A stretch of DNA of 64,000 nt from Gnetum montanum (GCA_015680685.1 MNCI01035139.1:139690-203689), one strand, 5' to 3'; positions 11,250 through 22,330 are shown, numbered from the stretch's first letter. Numbers and translations: made by a program. Notes: generated from the sequence alone by a model not told the origin.

Positions 11250-12806
11250 ATCAGGCTATCCTGCTGCTTTCATACAAGTTGTTAGTGATAGCCCGGAGTA
11301 TGTTGTTTTTGCAAATGATATTGATTGCACTGTGAAATAGATAATAACTTCACTTTTTTAACGTAAACACCAAGGCAAGGCAATGCCTCTCTACTTAGTT
11401 GTATTTTTCTTCGTGTGCTATTAATGCATGACTTAGATAATACACTGGTATCTCAGATCTGTTGTCTCTTTTTTGACTTAGCAGTGCTGCGATAGATGTG
11501 TTGGAGGTGGCAAGGTAGATAAAGAAAGGCTTATCCCTTTGTCGTGGATGCACAATTGGGAGGTGTAAAAGCTCTTTCTTCAAGTCATCGAAGGCTTGTT
11601 AACATTGGGTTGTCCATTTGAAGTTAACCCCTTTCTTTAGAAGATGTTGCATGGGGTGTAGCTTGTCCGTCAACTTTGTTATAAACCTTCAGATGAATTG
11701 TACCCTACCTTCTAAGTTGCGTAACTCTTTAAGGTTTGTAGGAGGGGCTAGGTTAATGATGGCCTTAACCTTGTCAAGGTCCACCCGTATTCTAGCCTCC
11801 AATACTATGAAACCTAACATGCATCTGGTTCTCACCCCAAAGACACACTTCTTAGGATTAAGGTGCAGATCATGTATTTGACAACACTTAAGGACTATCC
11901 CTAGATCACGTGGGGGATCAGCTGCCTCCCTGGACTTGACTACTATATCATCCACATAGTTGTTTAACGTTTCTAGGATGTAATCACTAAAGATGTAAGT
12001 CATGCCTCGTTGGTAGGTTGCCCCATCATTCCTAAGCCTAAAAGGCATCATGGTGTAACAGAAGGTCCCCCACAAGGTCATGAAGTTTGTTGTCAGCTAA
12101 TGCTCTAGGTTGATGCAAATTTGGTTGTAGCCGAATAAGCCATCCATGAAGGATAGCAGGGCATGGCCAGCCGTAGTGTCGATGAGTTGATTGATGCTTG
12201 GAAGTGCAAAATTGTCTTTGATCATTGCTTTGTTCAGATCTCGAAAGTCTATACATATTTGTATTCCTCTCGTTTTCTTAAAAACCACGACGATGTTGGA
12301 TACCCATTCCGAGCAATCAACTACGTGGATGAAACCAGCTTGGTATAGCTTGGTGATTTCATCTCTCACGACTAGTGCGATTTCTGGTTTGATCTTATGA
12401 GCCTTCTTCTTGACTGCCTTTGTGCACAGGTCTAGGACAATGTTGTGCTGCATTAGTCTTAGGTCTAAACCTGACATGTCACTGTATGACTATGCGAAGA
12501 CCTTAATGTTGTCTTGTAGAATCTTGGCTATATTTTCGTGATCTGCACATCTAGGAGGGAGCTAAGCCTTAACGTTTTTACTCCTCCCTTGGATGTAATC
12601 ACAGGCATCTCAATGAGAGGATCCTCAGTTACATCCCCAACCTCCAAATCTAGAGTGAGGACCAGATGCTCGGGCCAGTCTGGGGATGTTTCTAAAGACG
12701 CTATGGTGCTAGCTGTAGCTGATCCCCAATTGATTAGTGAAACACCACAAAATTTCAAGCTTGGTACTTCTCCAGCAAGAAGCAGGTCCCTAGGACCCAC
12801 GAACAA
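11250..12806 (-). pseudogene. RT and RNase H of element A3 (decayed)
   Basis: Reverse transcriptase and linked RNase H of A3. Minus-strand blocks are the pre-RT segment (12528-12806, interrupted at its start by element B), the finger and palm region (12097-12477: AGFIHVVDCSEWVSN, ICIDFRDLNKA, HALLSFMDGLFGYNQI), the MMPFRLRNDGATYQR block and the catalytic YVDDIVVKS (11947-11958), then RNase H with FFIYLATSNTSIAALLSQK and PVYYLSHALIAHEEKYN (11395-11583). There are frame shifts near 12080 and 11640. The domain order is the usual RT to RNase H. Confidence 0.88.
12733..12737. repeat. Left target-site duplication of B (ATTAG)
   Basis: ATTAG borders the 5' LTR; ATTAC (30348-30352) borders the 3' LTR. 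A 5-bp duplication is normal for Ty3/gypsy integrases; one base has diverged. Confidence 0.7.
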
Positions 12807-13085
12807 CCACGGCTACATTTGGTGTTGCACAGCGCAACTTTGGGAATTAAGAGGCTTAATTTTCACTAAGTGTGCAGTATCAGTGTATACGCCCAACATC
12901 AACAGCGTATATGCCCAGCGTATATGCCCAGCGTATACGCCCAGCGCAGATATCTGATGTATACACCCGATGTACACGCCATACCTGTACGCTCGGCAAA
13001 TACCACAGATGTACATGCTCGATGATGAAGTCTCAGTGACAAAATGAAGACAGCACCAAAGAGCAAGAATTGAAGCAAGTCGACA

Positions 13086-13176
13086 GTCGTCAGCATATAC
13101 GCGGGGCGTATACGCCCAGCCATTGTCAATNGTCGTCAGCATATACGCGGGGCGTATACGCCCAGCCATTGTCAAT
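13086..13176. repeat. 45-bp perfect direct repeat split by a single N
   Basis: Positions 13086-13130 and 13132-13176 are identical and N (13131) lies exactly between them. The 3' LTR has one copy at this place. An uncollapsed contig overlap is more likely than a true duplication. Confidence 0.85.
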
Positions 13177-13378
13177 CTGTACGCCCAGCATCCATGGCAT
13201 CTCCACCCAAGTTCACACACGCCCTGCACGTCCAGAGTATATGCCCAGCGTATACACCGGCCTGATGTAGCGTTTATGCCCCACGTATACGCCCTGTAAT
13301 ATGTTGTATATTTGTAAATTGTATGCACCCGGTCAACGTGCCATGTGTCTCCTAACCCGAGTCTAGCGTAACAACCGA

Positions 13379-13386
13379 TATAAAAA
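13379..13386 (+). promoter_or_regulatory. TATA box of B 5' LTR
   Basis: TATAAAAA followed by a C run, conserved at 29759-29766 in the 3' LTR. It lies downstream of the palindrome array, as expected for the U3 promoter of genomic RNA. Confidence 0.7.
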
Positions 13387-13972
13387 CCCCACTTTTCCAT
13401 TTCGCCCAAAGGTTGGCAAAATCCCAGAGCATACGCAAGAGCAATTACGCTGCGCACCAGAGCTTAAAAACCTCTTACGCTGGAAAACCTGTATGCTGTG
13501 CACAGTCCCTACGCCACGTCTACAGCGTAAACCAGCCTGCCACCCTCCCATCCGCCAGGGCTTTTCATCCGCCTTATGCTTCGCCACAACTACGTTAGAC
13601 CGGTGCACTATATTCTCATCCTGTAATATCATTGTTACATTTGCTGCATAAGATCTTTTATAGTTTTACGTCAATTTGGCACACGCATTCTGTTTACGCC
13701 CATTTACGCCTCAGCTCCGTTTGCATCTGTTTTACACCGTTTACGTTTTGTTTACGCTCGCTACGTCATTTACGCATAACCCAACGTATAGCACTTTGCG
13801 TATCCACGAGGAAATCCTTATTTGATCCGCGTGCGGACCACCCAAGGTACTCTACCTTCGTGCATTCCAGCTCACCCTCAAGTGAAGGCAGGGTCTTCTG
13901 TGCGTGTCCTGCGATCCCATAGTCTCCGTTTCCTTCCAACTGGTGACCGACGATTTCAGGCGGTACAAAAAT

Positions 13973-13991
13973 TGGCGCTAGAAGGAGGGCC
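13973..13991 (+). other. Primer-binding site of element B
   Basis: TGGCGCTAGAAGGAGGGCC begins five bases after the LTR end. The TGG start fits pairing with a tRNA CCA terminus. Diverged versions are at 2804 and 32448. Confidence 0.8.
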
Positions 13992-14322
13992 AATTTTCTC
14001 ATTCACAAACTTCTAGGCGTCTATACTGTTGAGCGTATACGCCACCAACCATGCCATTTTCTGCTAAAACCTCAGCCTCGTTCGAAAACCTTGCCTGTAC
14101 GCTCATCAGCGTCTACGCTCATCAGCGTTTTCGCTACCCTGCACCAAACTCCGCAAGTCTGTCAGTGTACATACTACCAACTTCACGTGGACTGTCCACA
14201 GAAACCCCAGCGTCTATGCAGCCTAGCCCCAAAACCCATCCTGTGAACTATCCAGTGTCTACGCTATTCAGTATTTATGCTGTCCCTTGTTTCACGCTGA
14301 ACTTTGTTTTACGTTGTGCCTG

Positions 14323-14450
14323 TTTTATGCTCTATCCTATTCACGCTGTACTCTATTTTATGCTCTATCCTGTTCACACTGTACTCTGTTTTATGCTCTA
14401 TCTTGTTCACGCTGTACTCTATTTTACGCTGTACTTTGTTTACGCCAAAG
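14323..14450 (+). repeat. 33-bp tandem repeats in B leader
   Basis: Three near-identical 33-base units start at 14323, 14356 and 14389, with a partial fourth at 14422. The surrounding leader (13992-14622) is pyrimidine-rich and repeats TACGCT and TATGCT. Because 33 is divisible by three, a frame through it reads an 11-residue repeat, but no gene is supported. Confidence 0.75.
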
Positions 14451-14622
14451 CTGTATACGCTGCCTCGCGTATACGCCGTGCCCCTTACGTTGTATATGCT
14501 ATCTACACTGACGCCATATGCCGAACGCTGAAGCTTATATGCTGCACTTTGTCCCTTAGTTTATGCTATACCAAGTACACTAATTTCGCTCCTCTACCTC
14601 GTGTCACCCTTAACAATTCATC

Positions 14623-16961
14623 ATGAACCCCGTGAACACCACTGCTGCAATAGCTCAAGTAACCGACATCGTGGACACCACAGCTGTCCGACAGCCTGTC
14701 ATGCAACACCCGGGAGTACAACCCACCATGGGATCACTCCGGTCCCTACGGTTGCAAGGGAGAGACCCGGCCTCCAACATCATAACCCAGGATTAGTATA
14801 ATTTTATATGCATTAAGATACAAGCTAGCCTGGCTGTAGACCGAGCCGAACTGGAGGTAAAGAGGCAGTTCAAATTCTTTTACAGGGGAGGACATGAGTT
14901 CACCCCTTCCCCATATGATGTAATCCCAGTTCCAGAGTAGTNGAACTCCTACTACACTCTCAGCCAGCAAGCACACGCTAATCCCATTTTTCATCCGGAA
15001 GTAGGGGATATCATGCCCCTCCAACCCCTCAGACTAACTCACACACAAATGCATCCATCGCACACATCCTCATTCACTCATGTGCCACCTCCAACTGATC
15101 CCCAATTCAGCACGCTCCCTCTCGCCATCATTCTCGATGCAGCAGCCGACCCATCTTCACAACCACCACCTCCTCACGATAGCACGGGAGTGACACTCCC
15201 ACCCCGAGTGATAGGGATGCCACATGTGATACCGGCATCCACATTCCAATGCATACAGCCCCTTCTACCGCCGTAACCCAACAGGGGGTCCCTCCACGAA
15301 GCGTAGCTACACAACAGGTAACGACGGGTGCTCAACCGCAGCAACATCAACCTCCTCACTACAACATACCGCCTCATATGGTTCAACCAGCCAACGTTCC
15401 CCTAGTACAGCCACCACCGCAGCAACCACAGCATTTCCCCTATCACGTGCCACATGTGCAACCCCCGGCCACACAACTTTCGGCATTTCAACCCACCGTC
15501 CAACAGTCTAATTCGTATAATATAGCACAACCACAAGCTACCATGTTACCGAGTGCCCAAGATTGGGCAGATGCCAAGAAACTAATGCAAGAATTAGCTG
15601 ACGAGGTGAAACGCCTCAAAACAGCCGCCGACGGGGAGCTGAAGGTAGTATATTTCTACCAAGATGACCCCATTAGCTCATCTGTCCCACCCTTAACCTT
15701 GCCCAAAGGTGTTTCCTTACCAACACTAACTAAATACAACGGGGAGATAGACCCCAATGCACACTTGATAACATTTAGGCTAGAATGCGTGTTGCTCCAA
15801 GCATGGCCCCATTCCATTCTCTGAGTGTTCCCCATGTCGCTCGCAGGGAGGGCACTCAATTGGTATCGGGCCATGCCAAGGAATTCCGTCTTCTCCTTGG
15901 AAGACTTATTACACTAGTTTGTGACTTGGTTCAGGTACAACTTGAAACCTGAGGCCACCCTGGACAGCCTCACACAAGTTAAGCAAGCATCGCTTAAGCC
16001 TGTACAGAAATTTATTTAGAGGTGGAGCGTTGCCCTCAACGAGTTGCACGAGCCGATATCCCAAACATACTTGCTCACAATTTTCAAGGGAGTTGTTAAT
16101 GATTTCTTTAAATCCAAGCTGTATTACCTTAACGCGCGTGACCTTAACCAAGCATTTGTACAAATTAAAAACATAGAAGAAGCGGCCCAAAATAGCCATG
16201 ACCCTGCATACCTAGCCTTCAAGAATCAACACACCAAAAAAGATAAAGAGAAGGCTAGGCCAACCATAGCGGCGATAGCAGGGACGCAACAACAAAACAC
16301 ACCACCCGAAACCGCCACTAACTATAATAAACCAACTCCCACAACCACGCCAGAGTCATCATCATTGCAAAACCCAACAACGAACCGTACGCAAAACTTT
16401 GAGAGGAAAGATCCCTCGCAATACACGCCTCTACCAATGAAGCCTTCCCAGCTCTTCGATCAACTCCTGAAGGCTGGGTTGATGAAACATAAATAGTTGT
16501 CCCCCACGGCCATCCAGAGACATGACTGGTTCTGCCAACTCATTCAGAACCCAAGTTTAGCAACGCCGGATGAGCCTCCCGTACCCAAAGGCTTCAGAAT
16601 GGATCGCTTTTATGACTACCATCAACGAAATGGACATGGTATGGATTACTGTTTCACCTTAAAATAGGATATTCAGCGGATGATTGATAAAGGCCAAATC
16701 ACTTTTGACGAGGCCAACCTGATCCAACCGCAGAATCAGGCCATGGGGGTATACAAAGATCCCCTGAACGCCAATGAGGCGCCATACATCATTAGTATAA
16801 TCTGCTTCGATGAGGATTCTGAGATACTTAACATCAACACCGTTTACCCCGAGCATAAACAGGAAACACCTGGTAGGCACTTCGTAGTTCGGATTCCCCC
16901 TGCTGTCTCCACGTCCGCGTCTCAACCACCACATACTCCGCAGCAATCATATGTCATCTGA
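14623..16961 (+). pseudogene. gag of element B (interrupted)
   Basis: Gag polyprotein of B. The ATG at 14623 follows the leader and opens the frame aligned with A2 gag. The frame changes once, near 15200-15274, then continues to the protease. A Pro/Gln/His-rich stretch (15249-15540) precedes the capsid-like region, where FYQDDPISSS (about 15655) and PMSLAGRALNWYRAMP (about 15831) match A2. At about 16608-16652 the knuckle reads FYDYHQRNGHGMDYC, lacking the first Cys present in A2. In-frame stops lie at 14794 and 14938 (first frame), 15822, about 15915, 16017, 16494, about 16665 and at 16959. N at 14942 is an unresolved base. Expected role: the particle shell and RNA binding. Confidence 0.85.
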
Positions 16962-18653
16962 GTACCTTCGGCCACACCCACATTCAACACCATGACACGG
17001 AGCAAACCATACGTAGTGCATGTCTCCCCCATCATCCCCTCGAATGCATCAACCCCTCGTACTCGGCCTACCCCTTTCGTAGTCTGGGTGCCACCTGTAG
17101 TCGCAACAGCGGAGGTCCAACCTCCACCAAAACCGACTCCGTATGTCATTAGGATACCCGAAACTCCTAATGACTACCAAACCTCCACCTCAAGACTGCT
17201 AAGCCAACCTAGCCCCTACGTCATTAGGGTCCCCAGGCCACCCTCTAACCAGTTGCATCCAGTGGCACAACCCCAACCCTGCCCAGCTCCGTATGTGGTG
17301 CAAATCCCAGGGCAGCCTGAGGCTCCAAGTCCAACCCCACCTCCACGCCACACATGAGGACGCCTAGCAGATAGGCTTACACGTGAACGTGTAGAGAAGG
17401 AATGCCAGCGGTTAGCCCTAGGGCCACCTAAGCCTATTCCACTCAACTCCATGCCCATGTCACTGCCTAACAACCAATCCGACACAAATAATGAATGCGA
17501 ATCATTTGAAAAACATGAATCGTTTGAAACGACAACTCCGAACAAAAATGACAAACCAACAAAACATGAAATAAAACTGTTGGGCCCAATGGACCCGGTT
17601 ATCGTTGATAAAAATGCTCCAAACAGTAAAGATTTAGCAACGGCCTTGACACAAGTCACCCAAGCATTGAAGCAAAAGAACACTTCGTTGAGCTTGTATG
17701 ATTTGATGCTAACATCCCAAACACATCGAGAAGCTTTAGTACGCATGTTAACATCGATCCCGGTAAGCGAGGACTTGCCCCCGAACGAACCCGCCATCCA
17801 TGCGGTAATGTACTCGTCTCACAGGACCACTCCTAAACCCTTGAGCTTCCATGATGACAACATTAAGGTGGACAAAAAAATAAGGGAAATAACAACAGCC
17901 CCTATGTTCATAATGATATGTATCAACCAATTTAAGATACATAGGATCCACGTAGATGATGGAGCCGCAACAAATGTTGTGCCATATCCCATCGTTGAAC
18001 AATTGGGGCTTACTGAATTAATTAAACCAACCGCGACTACATGTTTAAAGTCATTCAGTGGGTCATGCGTAATGGTAAAGGGCATAATAACCTTAGATTT
18101 CATAGCGGGGGACCAGTTCCCCACATCTGCCGAATTCCTAGTAGTCGATGAGATGCTAGGGTTCAACCTAATATTAGGAAGACCCTGGTTGGCCCAACTG
18201 AGAGCTGTCTCTTCCCCTATACACCAGGAGATCCACCTGCCTTATGAAGGTGGTGAAATCATTATACACGGGGAGGCCGCTACACCTATTATCTCATTGC
18301 ACGTGGACATCGACCAAGGATCAGAAGTCCAACTTGAGGAGCCTACACGAAACAATAAAAATGCACACCCACCAGTAAGCAATAAGCCTTCGAACATGGA
18401 ACAAAAGCCTCCTAAAATAGAAACACCCGCATCTGACACTATACATACAACGTCTCAAATGGAAAATAACACAGAACCCCTGTCAACTATCGAAACATCT
18501 GAAAACACTGACACGGAAGCCATTCTATCAGATGTCCCTTGGGCTGAATTACCATTTAACATAATCAGTGAAGGGGACGCTGAATACAGAATCACCCCGA
18601 TTGACATATCGCCTAACATTAAAAAGAAGAAAATCAAAAAACTATTACAATAA
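16962..18653 (+). pseudogene. Linker and aspartic protease of element B
   Basis: This continues the same frame as the second part of gag. The linker (16860-17357) carries at least five copies of a [P/H]-[Y/F]-V-[V/I]-x-[V/I]-P motif (PYVIRVP, PYVVQIP and others). After a stop at 17355 the frame is open from 17451 to 18653 (400 codons). It holds the LKQKNTSLSLYDLM helix and the protease: active site HVDDGAATNVV with D-G-A at 17958-17966, and the C-terminal LILGRPWLAQLRAVSSP block. The family cleaves Gag-Pol. The frame ends with an acidic and then Lys-rich tail and TAA at 18651, well before RT, so pol must be made some other way. The open protease suggests weaker decay here than in gag. Confidence 0.88.
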
Positions 18654-18920
18654 TATCGATACTTCCAGTCCGAAATGACGTTAAACTATAACATGTCCGA
18701 GATGACGATAAACTACCATCCGTCTGAAATCGAAAAAAAAAAAAGAAACTTATTATTACTAAACCACACTTCCAGTCTGAGATGACGTTAAACTATCACA
18801 TCCACAAAGATGTAAAACTAGCCACGATCAGCAATGATCGGTCAACCAAAAAAAAAATCCACCCATGTCATTCGAAATATTCCTCGTTTACGACTAGGGC
18901 CCGAAATGGCCTTAAACTAG
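18654..18920 (+). repeat. Tandem repeats with TAAACT core, left of antisense gene
   Basis: Diverged units of roughly 30-50 bases repeat the phrase GATGACGTTAAACTA(T/C) or close variants, starting near 18674, 18703, 18785 and 18900. They follow the protease stop directly. The related block at 24090-24260 lies on the other side of the antisense gene. Confidence 0.7.
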
Positions 18921-19206
18921 TTCATGCACGCATACTTCATTCTCCTTTTTGTTCAGCATTTACAGTTACATCTCTGCTTTACACTTAAGACAAAACACAA
19001 TAAATAAGCCAAAACATTTTTCATTGTCGCGTCATGTTTACAATTAAAGTCAAAATCAACAAAAAATTCTTACATGCAATGTTGTACAACTATAAGCATC
19101 AACTGTTTTCCTCCGTCTCAAAATTCTCAAGTTACGATTCCCGTATCAGTCTAAATCGACAAAAACTTATAAACTTAAAAACTAAAACTAAAAAGAAAAA
19201 GAGAGC

Positions 19207-19308
19207 CTAAGCATCTGGGGTGGGAGGATCGTCCCCTTTAGATCCACCAGCATTAGAGGCCCCTGCTCCACTGGGGCCGGCTTCTTGAGCATCCTCATCA
19301 CCTTCATC
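19207..19308 (-). CDS. Antisense gene terminal exon 8
   Basis: 102 nt, acceptor TATTTTCAG|GATG. It encodes 33 residues rich in Asp, Glu, Gly and Pro (DEGDEDAQEAGPSG...) and stops at TAG 19209-19207. Precise phase agreement with exon 7 and an acidic tail that ends cleanly support a true gene end. Confidence 0.65.
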   Translation of the reverse strand, partial: DEGDEDAQEAGPSGAGASNAGGSKGDDPPTPDA

Positions 19309-19402
19309 CTGAAAATACCAAAAAGAACAACCAACATAAGAATAAGTGAATGTCAGGGTTTTAAACACTATTAAGTAAATTTCCTAAGGACAAAACGCTT
19401 AC

Positions 19403-20187
19403 CATAGGAGACCCCTCTAAGCTGAACTCCAGCCGACGAAGGATTTCTTCCTCTGAAACGCTGGCCCAGTCTGTCCCATCTAGCCCTAAGTCAACGTCTA
19501 CCAAATTTTTTTCTTTGTCAACAGCTGACTAGGTAGGAAGTTTCAGAGGGAATTCGCCAACCGATACTTCCCCAGAAGCGGTTGTAATTACCCTTGTAGG
19601 CGACTCCATTTCCACAGTTGTATTCTGAGCAAAAGTATCAAAAGCGGAACGCAAACCCAAACCCTCCACAAACATCTCTAGTTGACGCTTTTCAATAGAC
19701 ACCTCTTTTAGTGACTTCTTGTAGTAATGTTTGTGATTTTTCTCATCCTGACCCCACTTACGAACCTTGGAAGCAAAGGCTTTCCAATCTTGACATTTAA
19801 GGTTCAGGAGATCAATTTGGACTTTGCGCTCCACCATTCTCCGAATCAGTGATGCATGACGATTCAGTAATTTCCAATATCTAGTGTATGTGACCTCAGA
19901 TGTTCGCCAGGAGCGATCATCGCTTAGTATGGCAACGGCAAACTCATACCGAGCCTTCAGATCGTCACGTTCCACTGACAACTCAGAGACTTCCCTCTCT
20001 TTTGCCTGAATATTTAGCCACAACTGCTCAATGGAACGCCTACAGGTCCACAACAACTTAGCACTGTGCACAAAGCCTTCTGCAACTCCATCATAAACAG
20101 GCCTTGGCACCTGTTCCACTTCTGGGGAAAGTGCGGTTAAACTTTCTATGCTGATGCTTTTAGAGGGATCCCATCTCAATTTAGCAC
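19403..20187 (-). CDS. Antisense gene exon 7, helical coiled-coil-like region
   Basis: 785 nt, acceptor GTGGATAG|GTGC, donor CTATG|GTAAGC. After GAKLRWDPSKSISIESL comes a long charged helical stretch with the look of a coiled coil (NIQAKEREVSELSVERDDLK; YYKKSLKEVSIEKRQLEMF). One TAG at 19531-19529 precedes an acidic end reading SVSEEEILRRLEFSLEGSP. It joins both neighbours in phase. Confidence 0.65.
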
Positions 20188-20263
20188 CTATCCACATGAA
20201 AAATACAAATGTTAGGACAATACAAACAAGATGTGAAATTCCAAACCCTTAAGTAATGTATAC

Positions 20264-20438
20264 CTATGTCAGGGTGGGCCTCCTGGATCCGTTCAGCGAC
20301 TTCCTCCACGAGCCCAGCCACAAAATCCATTTTGCTTGGCATTTCAGACCAAGTAAATGGCTCATGGGTACGGGATGAACTAACCTCAGCGGTCCTCTCC
20401 GGGGGAACCATCTTCATCGGTACATCCAAATGTACCAT
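20264..20438 (-). CDS. Antisense gene exon 6
   Basis: 175 nt, acceptor TTTTTCAG|ATGG, donor CATAG|GTATAC. The sensible frame reads HEPFTWSEMPSKMDFVAG and AERIQEAHPDI and leaves in phase 1 to join exon 7 correctly. It does not match the phase left by exon 5, so a one-base indel or an unrecognised splice site lies between them. Confidence 0.55.
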
Positions 20439-20525
20439 CTGAAAAATCCAAAAAATAAAAAATAATATTCCACAAAAATGATGAATAATAGGCAAAATTG
20501 AAAGGAGATAAAGAGAAAAACATAC

Positions 20526-20756
20526 CATGCTCCTTGTCACCCTCTGGGGGATCTCCCAGATCCAGATATCCCTTGAGGAAGCTGCTAAACATCTCGTTGA
20601 TACCATCCTGATCATCTAATGGCTCTGTTTTTGTGGTATTATCCCTTAACTCCTCTGTTCCCCTGCTCTAATTCTTCTCTGTATGTTCCTCCTCATTGTT
20701 TTTCTCTGTGTTAGTCTCCTCCTCCTTAGTGATAGTCTCTAGAGCCTGCTTCCTCA
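20526..20756 (-). CDS. Antisense gene exon 5, acidic hinge
   Basis: 231 nt, acceptor GAAAACAG|TGAGG, donor GCATG|GTATGT; phase 1 in and out. It encodes a Glu/Asn/Thr-rich stretch with KEEETNTEKNNEEEHTEKN, one TAG, then FSSFLKGYLDLGDPPEGDKE. It is probably a flexible linker. Confidence 0.6.
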
Positions 20757-20861
20757 CTGTTTTCAAATCAAGCCAAAGACATCAGTAACACGTAAGCGAT
20801 CGAAGTGAAAGTTATAAACAAAACAAAATGACAAAGTAATAAACGAGCGAGGCCCACTTAC

Positions 20862-21902
20862 CAGGCATCTTGAAGCATATCAGCTTCACGCGTGGCGGGT
20901 TCACACCAGAGACTTCCCCAACTGGGTGCTCAGGCCTCTTTAGCTTTGACTTAGCTTGGCCAACGGTCTCCTTGATGACCTGTTCTGCCTTCCTAGCAGT
21001 GTAGGGTACCTCGTCTGGCTCCAACCCCAAACTATCATGGGTATGGATTGAACCTCCAGATGACCCCCCTGTAGTGATAGAAGCGGACTCATCAATGCCC
21101 TCAGGTGCATCTTCAGATTTGGCTGTCTCAAAAAAGTGGTTGATCCACGGGCAAGATATTTGACCCTGATACCATAGAACAAACTTGTTATCTGTGCGAA
21201 CTACCAGGAACTTAGCAAAATGGCTAAGATAACCAGTGAAGAATGCGAAGGTGAAATGGGATTACGCCTCGACATTTGAATGCAACCGCACTATCTCCTT
21301 GTGAATGCCTGACAACAAAAATCATGCCCAGTTATATCGCATGCCTGTTTCCAAAACAGTTCGCATGACACAAACAGCCTCAATCCCAAGACATCTCACC
21401 TGGGAAAGAGTTTCGAGGAATACCCATGCTCTGAACAGGGGATATAGTTCGTTCACTTCTACAACTTTTGCCTTCCCCTACATCGGGAATCCCTTGGTAC
21501 CCTTGGCCACGCCTAGCCAATCTTCCAACTCCCGAATCGTCTGGAGCTCTTTATGAGCTCTATCTAATACTACATTTAGGCCATCTTCCGGTAACCCAAA
21601 TAGGTTTGAAAATAACTCGGGTGACAGATGGAAAACTACCTTCACACCCTTAATCTGGGTACTGTAGTATGAGACAGACTCATTAAAAGAGTCTACGATC
21701 CCAATCATCTCCCCAATGGAAACTTCTAGGCTTGGGGTCATAAAAAGCTCCATGAGCCTGGCATTATCCAGGCAACGAGTGAGAGATGGAGGAGCGTGAT
21801 TATGCAACCACTTCTGGGCCTTAGCCACCCCTCCGAACTTCATCAACAAAGTTATCTCGATTCGCCCAGTGATCACCAGATCCTCACCAGAAGGTACATC
21901 AA
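20862..21902 (-). CDS. Antisense gene exon 4, transposon-protein-like region
   Basis: 1041 nt, acceptor TTTATAG|TTGATG, donor CCTG|GTAAGTGG. It encodes VITGRIEITLLMKFGG, later KGVKVVFHLSPELFSNLFGLP, which resembles GGVTVDFSTQEISKVLNLP in the large open frame at 33393-36179 and the plant-transposon-protein class in general. Stops occur at 21480-21478, near 21330 (TGA) and near 21270 (TAA). A possible 91-base intron (21399-21309, CAG|GTGAGA ... TTGTCAG|) would remove one stop but shifts the frame by one base, so I left it open. Confidence 0.55.
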
Positions 21903-21991
21903 CTATAAAAGCAATTTAAAATGGTCATATCAGCGTAAATCAAAGCAATTGGACAAACCCACTAACATATCTAGGAAATGTTATCATTTAC

Positions 21992-22254
21992 CGTTAGTGG
22001 CAGATCTAGATGTGCTACCAAGGTCATGAGGGAAGACTGGCCCATTGTCAGTCCAGTCTGCATGAAGCCACCCACGAGCCTGGCACATCGCAAATGCTCT
22101 AGAGAATTGCTTATGAAAATGGACCATCAAACCCTTCGTTTGACTCAGTACGGTCCCCCAAAGGGTGGGGCCCATCATGAATGCCTTCAAGGTAGTGCGA
22201 GCAAGGGCTAATCCTTCATCTTCAATGAGTGTCCCATCCGGGTTGGTCTTCGGT
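21992..22254 (-). CDS. Antisense gene exon 3
   Basis: 263 nt, open throughout. The acceptor is GCTTACAG|ACCG and the donor AACG|GTAAATG; it enters in phase 2 and leaves in phase 1, matching both neighbours. It encodes RPKTNPDGTLIEDEG and then a mixed helical stretch with HFHKQFSRAFAMCQARGW. I recognise no domain. Confidence 0.65.
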
Positions 22255-22330
22255 CTGTAAGCAAACATGGGTCAAAACAAGAAACAAACATTAAACAACG
22301 AAAGGAAATAGTAAACTTAAACATGCCTAC

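Larger units (their letters stand above)
12738..13967 (+). mobile_element. 5' LTR of element B
   Basis: 1230 bp. U3 carries many GCGTATACGC-type palindromes (about 12885-13300). TATAAAAA is at 13379-13386. The tail ends CGGTACA, five bases before the primer-binding site. It is 94 bp longer than the 3' LTR, which is explained by extra copies of the GCGTATATGCCCA unit near 12900-12945 and by the 45-bp duplication plus N at 13086-13176. Confidence 0.92.

Noticed and set aside
1070-12737. A2 and A3 as one element with an internal inversion
   Set aside because: The junction at 6454 falls exactly on an LTR terminus and the two LTRs differ widely, which fits a nested insertion better than a chance breakpoint.
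13413-13922. Open frames inside the LTRs of B
   Set aside because: They lie in LTR sequence, are matched in the 3' LTR with changes and show no protein similarity.
14051-14626. 191-codon frame in B leader
   Set aside because: It reads through the 33-bp tandem repeats and TACGCT-rich leader; composition is that of repeats, and gag starts after it in another frame.
21309-21399. 91-base intron in antisense exon 4
   Set aside because: The borders look good but splicing shifts the frame by one base, while unspliced reading keeps frame with stops. Left as uncertain.
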